Source: a bacterium
Lineage (GTDB): Bacteria > Bacillota > Bacilli > Lactobacillales > Streptococcaceae
DNA length: 8,692 nt
Direction: 5' to 3'
NCBI GenBank assembly: GCA_905221505.1
Contig: CAJNDL010000051.1
Span: forward strand, 1-8,692
The notes below the pieces were generated by a model that saw nothing but the letters and a program-made list of their open reading frames with translations, was not told the DNA's origin and did not search any database. This document shows positions 1 through 8,622 of the stretch, in pieces. Positions within the stretch are counted from its first letter, which is position 1. Each line of letters begins with the position of its first letter. The position numbers were made by a program, and so were the translations under genes.

Positions 1-23
1 CACTGGTTTTTAGGATTTTTATC

Positions 24-61
24 AGACTAACTTCCACTTGTACTAGCAGTGGAACTTAGTT
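24..61. repeat. Imperfect palindrome (hairpin repeat), left copy
   Basis: Arms 26-38 and 48-60 pair over 13 positions with a single internal C-C mismatch (C31 against C55) and a 9-nt loop (39-47). The core half-sites are TTCCACT and AGTGGAA. The 16 bases at 24-39 match 15 of 16 bases of the reverse complement of 8607-8622, so this is one of two related copies in inverted orientation at the two ends of the window. No T-run follows the hairpin, so it is not an ordinary terminator. I do not recognise it as BOX, RUP or a known operator. It could be a small dispersed repeat or a protein-binding palindrome. Confidence 0.6.
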
Positions 62-73
62 TGGGAATTTACC

Positions 74-117
74 AAAAACTTTAAGCTAGTAGAATTAGCG
101 AGAAATCTTAGTTTTTT
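74..117 (+). terminator. Possible terminator of an upstream gene
   Basis: AAAAACT (74-80) pairs with AGTTTTT (110-116), and AAG (83-85) with CTT (107-109) around a 2-nt bulge. Inside lies a weak GCTA/TAGC alternative (85-88 with 96-99). The stem is AT-rich, with a T-run at 112-117. This fits an intrinsic terminator for a plus-strand gene ending left of the window, but the stem is weak and no gene is visible upstream. Confidence 0.35.
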
Positions 118-139
118 CTAGGCAAGTTGGCCTCCTTTA

Positions 140-171
140 TGGTAAAATAGTAACGATAAGAAATGAAGGAG
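140..171 (+). promoter_or_regulatory. Extended -10 promoter and SD of the DUF1797 gene
   Basis: TGG at 140-142 followed by TAAAAT at 143-148 makes an extended -10 box, with transcription expected to start near 155. No good -35 box sits 16-18 bp upstream. AAGGAG at 166-171 lies 7 nt before the ATG at 179 and fixes that start. Confidence 0.55.
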
Positions 172-178
172 AATCAAA

Positions 179-409
179 ATGGAATCACATTTGGTTAGAA
201 TCATCAACCGCCTTGAAGCAATGGCAAAAGACGGCGGAAATTTAAAACGTAATTTTGAACGCGAAGGAGTTGTTGTTGCAGAAGTTGCATACAGCCACGA
301 CGAAGAAAACGGATCAATCTTTACCCTTCGTGATGTAGAAGCTCGCGAAACTTATACTTTTGATAGCATTGACTTGATTGCAATGGAGATTTACGAACTC
401 CTTTACTAA
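179..409 (+). CDS. YkuJ-like DUF1797 family protein
   Basis: A 76-aa soluble acidic protein with no signal peptide or membrane segment. The sequence (N-terminal MESHLVRIINRLEAM, a middle ending FTLRDVEARETYTFD, C-terminal IAMEIYELLY) looks like the small Firmicutes family typified by B. subtilis YkuJ (DUF1797), whose role is unknown. It appears to be one compact domain: an N-terminal helix, a central strand-rich part, and a C-terminal helix. The ATG follows a perfect AAGGAG at 7 nt. It has its own promoter and is followed by a terminator at 448-481, so it is probably monocistronic. The family call is from recognition of the sequence pattern, not from a search; no function should be inferred. 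Confidence 0.85.
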   Translation: MESHLVRIINRLEAMAKDGGNLKRNFEREGVVVAEVAYSHDEENGSIFTLRDVEARETYTFDSIDLIAMEIYELLY

Positions 410-447
410 TACAAAACAAGCTGGGATTACACCCTGCATGTCTAACC

Positions 448-481
448 AAAATCCTTTTTGTCTCACAAATAGGATTTTTTT
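448..481 (+). terminator. Intrinsic terminator after the DUF1797 gene
   Basis: The left arm 448-460 pairs with the right arm 466-478: AAAATCC with GGATTTT, then one T-A pair, a T-T mismatch, and TTTG with CAAA, around a 5-nt loop (461-465). The T-run spans 475-481. It lies 39 nt after the stop codon. The rest of the 410-639 gap holds the clpE promoter region and nothing else I can identify. Confidence 0.75.
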
Positions 482-541
482 ATAGTTCAAATTCCCAAAG
501 ATTTTCATTGTAACAACTTCTCAAAGCTGCAATCTTTTTAC

Positions 542-569
542 TTGCTTTACACCTCAATCCTGTTATAAT
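542..569 (+). promoter_or_regulatory. clpE promoter, SigA-type
   Basis: The -10 is a perfect TATAAT at 564-569, preceded by TGT (561-563), an extended -10. A -35-like TTGCTT lies at 542-547 with a 16-bp spacer. Transcription should start near 576, leaving a leader of about 64 nt and placing the CtsR operator just downstream of +1. Confidence 0.8.
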
Positions 570-582
570 GAGAGTATAGAAA

Positions 583-599
583 TTTGACTATTTTTGACC
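583..599 (+). promoter_or_regulatory. CtsR operator of clpE
   Basis: TTTGACT-ATT-TTTGACC is the reverse complement of GGTCAAA-AAT-AGTCAAA, a match to the CtsR heptad direct repeat (RGTCAAA, N3, RGTCAAA). It begins 13 nt after the -10 box, where a bound repressor would block initiation or escape. CtsR is the known class III heat-shock repressor of clp genes in low-GC Gram-positives, including pneumococcal clpE. Directly downstream, TGACCT (595-600) and AGGTCA (607-612) form a 6-bp inverted repeat overlapping the second heptad. Confidence 0.9.
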
Positions 600-628
600 T
601 TTAAACAGGTCAGGCTAAAGAAAGAAAT

Positions 629-632
629 GAGG
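629..632 (+). promoter_or_regulatory. SD selecting the GTG start of clpE
   Basis: GAGG lies 7 nt before GTG at 640. A nearer ATG at 636 is in another frame and reaches a stop after seven codons. The GTG start puts the first zinc-finger Cys at residue 3, as expected for ClpE. Confidence 0.75.
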
Positions 633-639
633 TAGATGT

Positions 640-2898
640 GTGCTTTGTCAAAACTGTAAAATCAACGACTCAACAATTCATCTTTACACCAATCTCAATG
701 GAAAACAAAAACAAATTGACCTCTGTCAAAACTGCTACAAGATTATCAAGACTGATCCTAACAACAGTCTCTTTAAAGGAATGACAGATTTGAACAATCG
801 TGACTTCGATCCCTTTGGTGATTTCTTCAATGACCTAAACAATTTCAGACCTTCTAACAACAATCCTCCTATTCCCCCAACCCAATCAGGTGGAGGTTAC
901 GGTGGAAACGGCGGTTATGGTTCCCAAAATCGTGGATCTGCTCAAACTCCGCCTCCAAGCCAAGAAAAAGGCCTGCTGGAAGAATTTGGTATCAATGTAA
1001 CTGAGATTGCTCGTCGTGGCGATATCGACCCCGTTATTGGGCGAGATGATGAGATTATCCGTGTCATCGAGATTCTCAATCGTAGAACTAAGAATAATCC
1101 TGTTCTTATCGGTGAACCTGGTGTCGGAAAAACTGCCGTTGTCGAAGGTCTAGCTCAAAAAATCGTCGATGGTGATGTTCCACATAAACTCCAAGGTAAA
1201 CAGGTCATCCGTCTAGATGTGGTTAGCTTGGTTCAAGGAACGGGTATCCGTGGACAATTTGAAGAACGCATGCAAAAACTCATGGAAGAAATTCGCAAAC
1301 GTGAGGACATCATTCTCTTTATCGATGAAATCCATGAAATTGTCGGTGCTGGTTCTGCAGGCGATGGCAATATGGATGCAGGAAATATCCTCAAGCCAGC
1401 CCTTGCTCGGGGGGAACTGCAACTGGTCGGTGCCACTACTCTCAATGAATACCGTATCATCGAAAAGGATGCTGCCCTAGAGCGTCGTATGCAGCCTGTG
1501 AAGGTGGATGAGCCAACAGTGGAAGAAACAATCACTATCCTCAAAGGCATTCAAAAGAAATACGAAGACTACCACCACGTTCAGTATACCGATGCTGCAA
1601 TTGAAGCAGCTGCAACTCTTTCCAATCGCTACATCCAAGATCGCTTCTTACCTGACAAGGCCATTGACCTCTTAGATGAAGCGGGTTCTAAGATGAACTT
1701 GACCTTGAATTTTGTCGATCCTAAAGTGATTGATCAACGCTTGATTGAGGCTGAAAATCTCAAATCTCAAGCTACACGGGAGGAAGATTTTGAGAAGGCC
1801 GCCTATTTCCGCGACCAGATTGCCAAGTATAAGGAAATGCAAAAGAAAAAGGTCACAGACCAGGATACTCCTATCATCAGTGAAAAAACCATTGAGCACA
1901 TTATCGAGCAGAAAACCAATATCCCTGTTGGGGATTTGAAAGAGAAAGAACAATCTCAACTCATCCATCTAGCCGAAGACCTCAAGTCTCATGTTATTGG
2001 CCAAGATGACGCAGTCGATAAGATTGCCAAGGCTATTCGCCGTAATCGTGTCGGTCTCGGTACGCCTAACCGCCCAATCGGAAGCTTCCTCTTCGTTGGG
2101 CCAACTGGTGTCGGTAAGACAGAACTTTCCAAACAACTAGCTATCGAACTCTTTGGTTCTGCTGACAGCATGATTCGCTTTGACATGAGTGAATACATGG
2201 AAAAACACAGTGTAGCTAAGTTGGTCGGAGCCCCTCCAGGTTATGTTGGCTATGATGAGGCTGGACAATTAACGGAAAAGGTCCGCCGCAATCCCTACTC
2301 ACTTATCCTCTTGGATGAAGTGGAAAAAGCTCACCCTGATGTTATGCACATGTTCCTTCAAGTCTTGGACGATGGCCGTTTGACAGATGGGCAAGGACGT
2401 ACCGTCAGCTTCAAGGATGCCATCATTATCATGACTTCAAATGCAGGTACAGGTAAGGCCGAAGCTAGCGTTGGTTTTGGGGCAGCTCGCGAAGGACGTA
2501 CCAACTCTGTTCTCGGTGAACTCGGCAACTTCTTTAGCCCAGAATTTATGAACCGTTTTGACGGCATCATCGAGTTCAAAGCTCTCAGCAAGGAAAATCT
2601 CCTTCAAATCGTCGAGCTCATGCTAGCTGATGTTAATAAGCGCCTCTCCAGCAACAACATTCATTTAGATGTGACAGACAAGGTCAAGGAAAAATTGGTT
2701 GACCTCGGTTATGATCCAAAAATGGGGGCGCGCCCACTTCGTCGTACTATTCAAGACTATATTGAGGATGCAATCACTGACTACTACCTTGAAAATCCAA
2801 GCGAAAAAGACCTCAAGGCAGTTATGACCAGCAAAGGCAAGATTCAAATCAAGTCTGCCAAAAAAGCTGAAGTTAAAACTTCTGAAAAAGAAGTATAA
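640..2898 (+). CDS. clpE: ClpE, ATP-dependent Clp unfoldase/chaperone (HSP100)
   Basis: A 752-aa cytoplasmic hexameric AAA+ ATPase that unfolds damaged proteins for ClpP during stress. It opens with a zinc-binding domain (C3-x2-C6, C29-x2-C32), the mark separating ClpE from ClpC. A Gly/Asn/Pro-rich linker follows (about 68-108). AAA-1 has Walker A at 158-165 and Walker B D229-E230; its pore-loop region reads RGQFE (204-208). A short UVR-like coiled middle domain spans about 365-405. AAA-2 has Walker A at 487-494, pore loop GYVG at 534-537, Walker B D559-E560, the ClpP-docking tripeptide VGF at 611-613, and sensor-2 GAR at 696-698. The C-terminal tail is Lys-rich. All catalytic motifs are intact and the length is normal for the family. 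The GTG start is supported by GAGG 7 nt upstream. A CtsR operator at the promoter implies heat and stress induction; a terminator follows directly, so it is monocistronic. Confidence 0.97.
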   Translation: MLCQNCKINDSTIHLYTNLNGKQKQIDLCQNCYKIIKTDPNNSLFKGMTDLNNRDFDPFGDFFNDLNNFRPSNNNPPIPPTQSGGGYGGNGGYGSQNRGSAQTPPPSQEKGLLEEFGINVTEIARRGDIDPVIGRDDEIIRVIEILNRRTKNNPVLIGEPGVGKTAVVEGLAQKIVDGDVPHKLQGKQVIRLDVVSLVQGTGIRGQFEERMQKLMEEIRKREDIILFIDEIHEIVGAGSAGDGNMDAGNILKPALARGELQLVGATTLNEYRIIEKDAALERRMQPVKVDEPTVEETITILKGIQKKYEDYHHVQYTDAAIEAAATLSNRYIQDRFLPDKAIDLLDEAGSKMNLTLNFVDPKVIDQRLIEAENLKSQATREEDFEKAAYFRDQIAKYKEMQKKKVTDQDTPIISEKTIEHIIEQKTNIPVGDLKEKEQSQLIHLAEDLKSHVIGQDDAVDKIAKAIRRNRVGLGTPNRPIGSFLFVGPTGVGKTELSKQLAIELFGSADSMIRFDMSEYMEKHSVAKLVGAPPGYVGYDEAGQLTEKVRRNPYSLILLDEVEKAHPDVMHMFLQVLDDGRLTDGQGRTVSFKDAIIIMTSNAGTGKAEASVGFGAAREGRTNSVLGELGNFFSPEFMNRFDGIIEFKALSKENLLQIVELMLADVNKRLSSNNIHLDVTDKVKEKLVDLGYDPKMGARPLRRTIQDYIEDAITDYYLENPSEKDLKAVMTSKGKIQIKSAKKAEVKTSEKEV

Positions 2899-2905
2899 AT
2901 CCTAT

Positions 2906-2945
2906 AAAAAAGGAGTAGAAAATGAAAATTTTCTGCTTCTTTTTT
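2906..2945 (+). terminator. Intrinsic terminator of clpE
   Basis: Arms 2906-2922 and 2929-2945 pair over 17 positions with two G-T wobbles and no mismatches, around a 6-nt loop (2923-2928). The right arm ends in six T. It starts 7 nt after the clpE stop. The left arm contains AAGGAG, which looks like a ribosome site but is buried in the stem. Confidence 0.85.
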
Positions 2946-2965
2946 ACTAAAATAACTGTAATTTC

Positions 2966-2994
2966 TTGACAGCTTGCCCTTTGTCCATTATGAT
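2966..2994 (+). promoter_or_regulatory. Promoter of the Nudix gene, near consensus
   Basis: TTGACA (2966-2971) is a perfect -35; TATGAT (2989-2994) is the -10, with a 17-bp spacer. Transcription should start near 3001, giving a leader of about 28 nt. This is the strongest-looking promoter in the window and it rules out translation starts upstream of about 3001. Confidence 0.85.
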
Positions 2995-3016
2995 AATAAT
3001 AACGATACTAGACAAT

Positions 3017-3020
3017 GAGG
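3017..3020 (+). promoter_or_regulatory. SD deciding the Nudix start
   Basis: GAGG lies 8 nt before ATG 3029. ATGs at 3015 and 3024 are in other frames, and the in-frame TTG at 2966 lies inside the -35 box. Confidence 0.7.
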
Positions 3021-3028
3021 AAAATGCA

Positions 3029-3481
3029 ATGGCAAACCCAACTTTTGGAGAAAAAAAAGCAAATACAAACTATGTTGCACGCTATGGAGTGTATGCAGTT
3101 ATCCCTGACACTGAACAAAAACAAATTGTTCTTGTTCAAGCGCCTAATGGGGCTTGGTTCTTACCAGGTGGCGAAATTGAAGCAGGTGAAAATCATCAGG
3201 AAGCCCTAAAACGTGAATTGATTGAAGAGCTTGGATTCACAGCTGAAATTGGTACCTATTACGGACAAGCTGACGAATATTTCTACTCTCGTCACCGTGA
3301 TACCTACTACTACAATCCTGCCTACCTCTATGAAGCGACTTCTTTCAAAGAAGTGCAACAACCATTAGAAGACTTTAATCATATCGCCTGGTTCCCTATT
3401 GACGAGGCTATTGAAAACCTCAAACGTGGTAGTCATAAATGGGCAATCCAATCTTGGAAAAAACAGCATAAGATTGACTAA
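3029..3481 (+). CDS. Nudix (MutT-like) hydrolase
   Basis: A 150-aa cytoplasmic protein starting MANPTFGEKK. Residues 48-70 match the full Nudix box (G-x5-E-x7-R-E-U-x-E-E-x-G-U): G48, E54, R62, E63, E66, E67 and G69 are all present, so Mg-dependent cleavage of a nucleoside diphosphate-linked substrate is expected. The flanks fit the Nudix fold: a strand-rich N-terminal part (about 16-46, including the WFLPGG segment just before the box) and a C-terminal strand-helix part ending HKWAIQSWKK. A Tyr-rich stretch (about 77-98) may shape the substrate site. Substrate cannot be told from sequence; a role in cleaning oxidised nucleotides is only one possibility. The gene has its own strong promoter and no partner gene. 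The last base of its stop codon is also the first base of the BOX element. Confidence 0.9.
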   Translation: MANPTFGEKKANTNYVARYGVYAVIPDTEQKQIVLVQAPNGAWFLPGGEIEAGENHQEALKRELIEELGFTAEIGTYYGQADEYFYSRHRDTYYYNPAYLYEATSFKEVQQPLEDFNHIAWFPIDEAIENLKRGSHKWAIQSWKKQHKID

Positions 3482-3631
3482 TACTCTTCGAAAATCTCTT
3501 CAAATCACGTCAGCTTCGCCTTGCCGTAGATATAGTCACTGACTTCGTCAGTCTTATCTACAACCTCAAAACTGTGTTTTGAGCAACCTGCGGCTAGCTT
3601 CCTAGTTTGCTCTTTGATTTTCATTGAGTAT
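3481..3631 (+). repeat. BOX element (boxA-boxB-boxC, one boxB)
   Basis: A 151-bp repeat recognised by the conserved boxA text (ATACTCTTCGAAAATC, then CGTCAGCTTCGCCTTGCCGTA) and the boxC end. Approximate subunits are boxA 3481-3539, boxB 3540-3584 and boxC 3585-3631. The termini are inverted repeats: 3481-3496 matches the reverse complement of 3616-3631 at 13 of 16 positions. Two inner hairpins are clear: GTAGATA (3526-3532) with TATCTAC (3555-3561), enclosing ACTGAC/GTCAGT (3538-3543 with 3547-3552); and CTCAAAAC (3565-3572) with GTTTTGAG (3576-3583). BOX elements are non-autonomous dispersed repeats of pneumococcus and relatives, and some copies alter expression of adjacent genes. This copy takes up most of the Nudix-DUF1827 gap and may also be part of the Nudix transcript 3' end. 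Confidence 0.93.
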
Positions 3632-3656
3632 AAATCAAGCTACTTTATTTAAAAAG

Positions 3657-3684
3657 TGCTATAATAGAATTAGAAAATCGGAGG
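3657..3684 (+). promoter_or_regulatory. Extended -10 promoter and SD of the DUF1827 gene
   Basis: TGC at 3657-3659 followed by a perfect TATAAT at 3660-3665. No convincing -35 exists at the right spacing; the boundary of the BOX element is 25 bp upstream of TGC. GGAGG at 3680-3684 lies 7 nt before ATG 3692, so the leader is only about 20 nt. Confidence 0.75.
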
Positions 3685-3691
3685 AAATGTT

Positions 3692-3991
3692 ATGAAGCTT
3701 ATCAATACGACAAACTCACACTCGCAACTTGTAAAAAGCCAGCTAGAAAGTACAGATGCAACCCTTGTTGAGGTCTATTCTGCTGGAAATACTGATGTTA
3801 TTTTTACCCAAGCTCCGCTTCACTATGAAATCCTCATTTCAAATAAACACCGTGCTATTCGAGAAACTGAAATCGAAGCCATCCAAGAGTTTTTCTTGAA
3901 ACGTAAAATTGATAAGGACTCTATTGATGAGGCCAATATCAAAACACTCTACTCAGAAAAATTAATTGGGATTTCAATTCCAATCAAATAA
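3692..3991 (+). CDS. DUF1827 family protein
   Basis: A 99-aa protein starting MKLINTTNSHSQLVKSQLES, with no signal peptide or membrane segment. It resembles the small lactic-acid-bacterial DUF1827 family, which has no assigned function. The predicted pattern is alternating: N-terminal helix, two strands (LVEVYSAG and TDVIFTQA), a strand (YEILISN), a charged helix (about 57-75, RETEIEAIQEFFLKRKIDKD) and a last strand (LIGISIPI). It has its own extended -10 promoter and strong SD and is followed by two possible terminators, so it is monocistronic and convergent with ezrA. The family name rests on recognition, without a search. Confidence 0.8.
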   Translation: MKLINTTNSHSQLVKSQLESTDATLVEVYSAGNTDVIFTQAPLHYEILISNKHRAIRETEIEAIQEFFLKRKIDKDSIDEANIKTLYSEKLIGISIPIK

Positions 3992-3995
3992 AATT

Positions 3996-4075
3996 TTGGA
4001 GAGATTAGAAAGCTATTGAACCTTATAGACCAAATATAGGTTCTGACTTGCTTTTTAAATCGTCTCCAATTTTTT
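3996..4075 (+). terminator. Long structured hairpin and T-run after DUF1827
   Basis: A single extended imperfect hairpin covers 3996-4069 and ends in six T (4070-4075). Paired blocks from outside in: 3996-4002 with 4063-4069 (7 bp); 4003-4006 with 4058-4061; 4007-4013 with 4050-4056 (7 bp, one G-U); a 4 x 6 nt internal loop; 4018-4022 with 4039-4043 (GAACC/GGTTC); 4024-4027 with 4035-4038; and a 7-nt loop. That is 27 bp with small bulges. It lies 4 nt after the stop codon and is probably a terminator, although it is much longer than usual. Confidence 0.65.
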
Positions 4076-4109
4076 ATCTTGAGATCTTATCATACAAGAT
4101 TTTATAGAC

Positions 4110-4166
4110 AAATAATAAAAAAGATTTGGTTCTGCTTCTCACAAAACCAAATCTTTTTTATTATTT
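4110..4166. terminator. Bidirectional terminator between DUF1827 and ezrA
   Basis: Perfect 22-bp inverted repeat: arms 4110-4131 and 4145-4166 around a 13-nt loop (4132-4144). A-rich outer left arm and T-rich outer right arm give a U-tract in both directions, so it can stop ezrA transcription leftward and DUF1827 readthrough rightward. The right arm overlaps the last base of the ezrA stop codon at 4166. Confidence 0.88.
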
Positions 4167-5893
4167 TAGAAACGAATTGTCTCACGTGTTTTTTCATATG
4201 AAGTAACGAAACGGTTGGTTACACCAGGTTCTGCCACTTCCAAAGCTTGAGAAATCTTGTCAAATGAAGCGTGATAATCAAATTCTTTCTCAAAAATGTC
4301 CAAAGCTTCATTAAAGGCTTCTTGAATGCGCTCATCAAATGAGCGGTAACGGTTAGAATATTGTAAGAGTTGTTCTGTCAAGGTTGCATACTGAACAATA
4401 TTATAAGTTTCCGTTTCTAAAGCTTCCATATCATTAGTTGCAATTTCCAGAACACGGTTAACTGACTCTATATTGACCAACTTTTGTTCTAATTCAGCCA
4501 TTAAATCTTCCGTATTATTACTTGCTGTAAAGAATAACTTCAAGAAAGTTTGTGGAATACCAGGTAGGTTCCGTTTTTCCATATATCTCTTGATTGTATG
4601 GAGACGATTAACATATACATTTGCCTTTTGACGTGCATTGATATCATCTTTCTCAATTCGTGCAAGACGTTCACTAACTGAAATCTGTTCATCTTCAATC
4701 TCTTTAAGATTTTCCTGTAAAGATTCAAGATTTTCTTCAAGAATTGAATAAGCTTGAGTTGGTTCATCTTGATTTGAAGTTGCCTCAACAATAGCAGTCT
4801 CAAAGTTTTCTAATTCACCCTGTAAACGACGAACATGACTTGCATCTGACTCAGAAAGTAAATAGTTCTTACTCAAACGCTCAATATCTTCTATCAATAA
4901 AGCATTATTTTCCTTCATATGTTGCAGATAAGTAGGAAGTGTTGCTACTAAACCTTCTACCACTTTCTGTGCCGCAATTTCTCTTGTAAAGATATCGTAA
5001 AGTGCATTAATCTCTTCTTGGATTTGAGTATTTTCGTACTCGGCATTATCCAATTCTAGTTGCGCAATATTCTCGTGATTTTTCTTGAGAGCTTCATGAA
5101 GCAATTGGAAACGAGCTTCGATATCCGTTTCAGCAAAATGATAATTAGCATCTAAAAGCTTACGGTAGCCATCTTCTAAATCTTCCAGTTGATCAGGTAG
5201 GTCTTTAGATAATGTTGCTACAATTGCTGGTATACGATCAACAATATGCGTTAAAGCCAAGATATGATTTTCAGCATTATCCAAAATCACAGCAGCTTCT
5301 ACTGGGTCACCTGACGAATTTAAAGTTACAAACTGAGAAAACTCTGATTGGATATTTTCCAATTGTTTTTCGATTTCAGACAAACCTTGGCCATATTCTT
5401 CAGAATGATCAGCAACTCGGTGCTGCAACTCTTCAAACAAGTCCAAGGTATGAAGAACACGTCCACTATTTTTAGACTCTTGTTTCTCCAAATCTGCCAA
5501 GGCATTGCGAATTGCCGCAATATCTTCTTCAATCAAAGTAATTTGGCTCTCGATTTGGTCAATTTGATGACTCGCTTTGAAAAAACGGAATGAGTTATTG
5601 TAGCCTTCTGCCTCGAAAAGATTATTTTCGATATCGGCAAAAGAATTAAGAGATAGGTCAACCCATTTTTGATTCCATTCACGGAAAGTCACCTGACTTT
5701 GTCCAATCAAGTGCATATTCTTTACAGCTTCAACTTCATCATTAACTGGAAGATTGTACAGCTCTTCTTTTTTCTCTTCTAAAATTGCTAATTTACTTTC
5801 ATTGCGCTTCCGTACATAAATTGCTATAGCATATGAAATCAGCAATATAATTGCAATTGCAATTATAAGATATACTACTAGACTACCAGACAT
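4166..5893 (-). CDS. ezrA: EzrA, septation ring formation regulator
   Basis: A 575-aa membrane-anchored protein that restrains FtsZ ring assembly and joins the division machinery at midcell in Firmicutes. The N-terminus is a short outside segment and one membrane helix (about 6-28, hydrophobic Leu/Ile/Val/Ala) followed by a basic stop (RKRN). The rest is cytoplasmic, acidic and almost wholly helical coiled coil, as in the spectrin-like EzrA rod; no enzyme motif is present. A conserved C-terminal patch, Q511-Y-S-N514-R515, corresponds to the family QNR patch. The start at 5893 is fixed by AAGGAG 6 nt upstream and gives the 575 aa I recall for pneumococcal EzrA; a longer reading from 5920 adds nine residues with no SD. 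It lies 81 nt after gyrB, with its own promoter, and ends inside the shared terminator. Confidence 0.96.
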   Translation of the reverse strand: MSGSLVVYLIIAIAIILLISYAIAIYVRKRNESKLAILEEKKEELYNLPVNDEVEAVKNMHLIGQSQVTFREWNQKWVDLSLNSFADIENNLFEAEGYNNSFRFFKASHQIDQIESQITLIEEDIAAIRNALADLEKQESKNSGRVLHTLDLFEELQHRVADHSEEYGQGLSEIEKQLENIQSEFSQFVTLNSSGDPVEAAVILDNAENHILALTHIVDRIPAIVATLSKDLPDQLEDLEDGYRKLLDANYHFAETDIEARFQLLHEALKKNHENIAQLELDNAEYENTQIQEEINALYDIFTREIAAQKVVEGLVATLPTYLQHMKENNALLIEDIERLSKNYLLSESDASHVRRLQGELENFETAIVEATSNQDEPTQAYSILEENLESLQENLKEIEDEQISVSERLARIEKDDINARQKANVYVNRLHTIKRYMEKRNLPGIPQTFLKLFFTASNNTEDLMAELEQKLVNIESVNRVLEIATNDMEALETETYNIVQYATLTEQLLQYSNRYRSFDERIQEAFNEALDIFEKEFDYHASFDKISQALEVAEPGVTNRFVTSYEKTRETIRF

Positions 5894-5899
5894 ATTAAA

Positions 5900-5905
5900 C
5901 TCCTT
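5900..5905 (-). promoter_or_regulatory. SD deciding the ezrA start
   Basis: AAGGAG on the minus strand, 6 nt before the ATG at 5893-5891. The alternative in-frame ATG at 5920 has no such site and would begin only about 2 nt after the predicted transcription start. Confidence 0.85.
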
Positions 5906-5928
5906 TTTAACTTGAAACAATCGTAATG

Positions 5929-5937
5929 ATTATATCA
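5929..5937 (-). promoter_or_regulatory. Extended -10 promoter of ezrA
   Basis: On the minus strand TGA (5937-5935) precedes a perfect TATAAT (5934-5929). The segment 17 bp upstream (5957-5952, TTCCCT) is a poor -35. Transcription should start near 5922, about 29 nt before the ATG. The upstream gap to gyrB has only a 4-bp hairpin (GGGA/TCCC), no convincing terminator, so gyrB readthrough probably adds to ezrA expression. Confidence 0.7.
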
Positions 5938-5974
5938 TATTTTTTAGACCAAGGGAACTACTTCTCCCGATTTT

Positions 5975-8499
<2,525 letters not shown>

Positions 8500-8506
8500 A
8501 GCTTTA

Positions 8507-8515
8507 ATTATACCA
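8507..8515 (-). promoter_or_regulatory. Extended -10 promoter of the HAD-gyrB operon
   Basis: On the minus strand TGG (8515-8513) precedes a perfect TATAAT (8512-8507). The -35 position (8535-8530, TCGCTT) is poor. With normal spacing +1 falls at about 8500, one base from the ATG at 8499, leaving no room for a ribosome binding site. Confidence 0.75.
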
Positions 8516-8545
8516 TTTTTTCGTTAAAAAAGCGATGATTTCCCT

Positions 8546-8567
8546 GAGTTTTCCACATAAAAAACTC
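8546..8567. repeat. Small inverted repeat upstream of the HAD-gyrB promoter
   Basis: GAGTTTT (8546-8552) pairs with AAAACTC (8561-8567) around 8 nt. It has no T-run on either strand directly after the stem, so it is not a clear terminator. It lies about 10 bp upstream of the expected -35 position and could be an operator, or chance in AT-rich DNA. Confidence 0.3.
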
Positions 8568-8585
8568 TAAGCTAACTTCTCAAAG

Positions 8586-8622
8586 TAACTTCCACTTGCC
8601 CGACCAAAGTGGAAATTAGTCT
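8586..8622. repeat. Imperfect palindrome (hairpin repeat), right copy
   Basis: TTCCACTT (8590-8597) pairs with AAGTGGAA (8607-8614) around a 9-nt loop; after one C-A mismatch (8589/8615), TAA (8586-8588) pairs with TTA (8616-8618). The mismatch is at the same place as in the left copy (24-61). The flank 8607-8622, read as reverse complement, matches 24-39 at 15 of 16 positions. Similar half-sites occur nearby: CTAACTTCTC at 8572-8581 and GGTGGAATTAAG at 8638-8649. The element lies between the HAD promoter and a possible divergent gene. Confidence 0.6.

Noticed and set aside
636..659. ATG at 636 as a clpE start or leader peptide
   Set aside because: Wrong frame for ClpE and stops after seven codons; spacing to GAGG is too short. 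GTG 640 gives the expected zinc finger.
1233..1550. Minus-strand frame of 105 codons within clpE
   Set aside because: Shadow of clpE codons, no SD or promoter, Ser/Arg-rich low-information protein.
2910..2969. A 15-codon reading frame (ATG at 2922) with a perfect AAGGAG 6 nt upstream, right after clpE
   Set aside because: The SD and ATG lie in the arms of the clpE terminator, the product (MKIFCFFFTKITVIS) is just the T-rich arm read as Phe codons, and the frame ends inside the next promoter.
2966..3028. Longer Nudix reading frame starting with TTG at 2966
   Set aside because: That TTG is the first part of the TTGACA -35 box and lies upstream of the predicted transcription start; ATG 3029 has a proper SD.
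3526..3583. Cloverleaf-like hairpins that could suggest a tRNA or riboswitch
   Set aside because: They are the known inner hairpins of a BOX element; no tRNA consensus features are present.
5894..5920. Nine extra N-terminal residues of EzrA from ATG 5920
   Set aside because: No SD, almost no leader, and the extension contains the perfect AAGGAG that serves ATG 5893.
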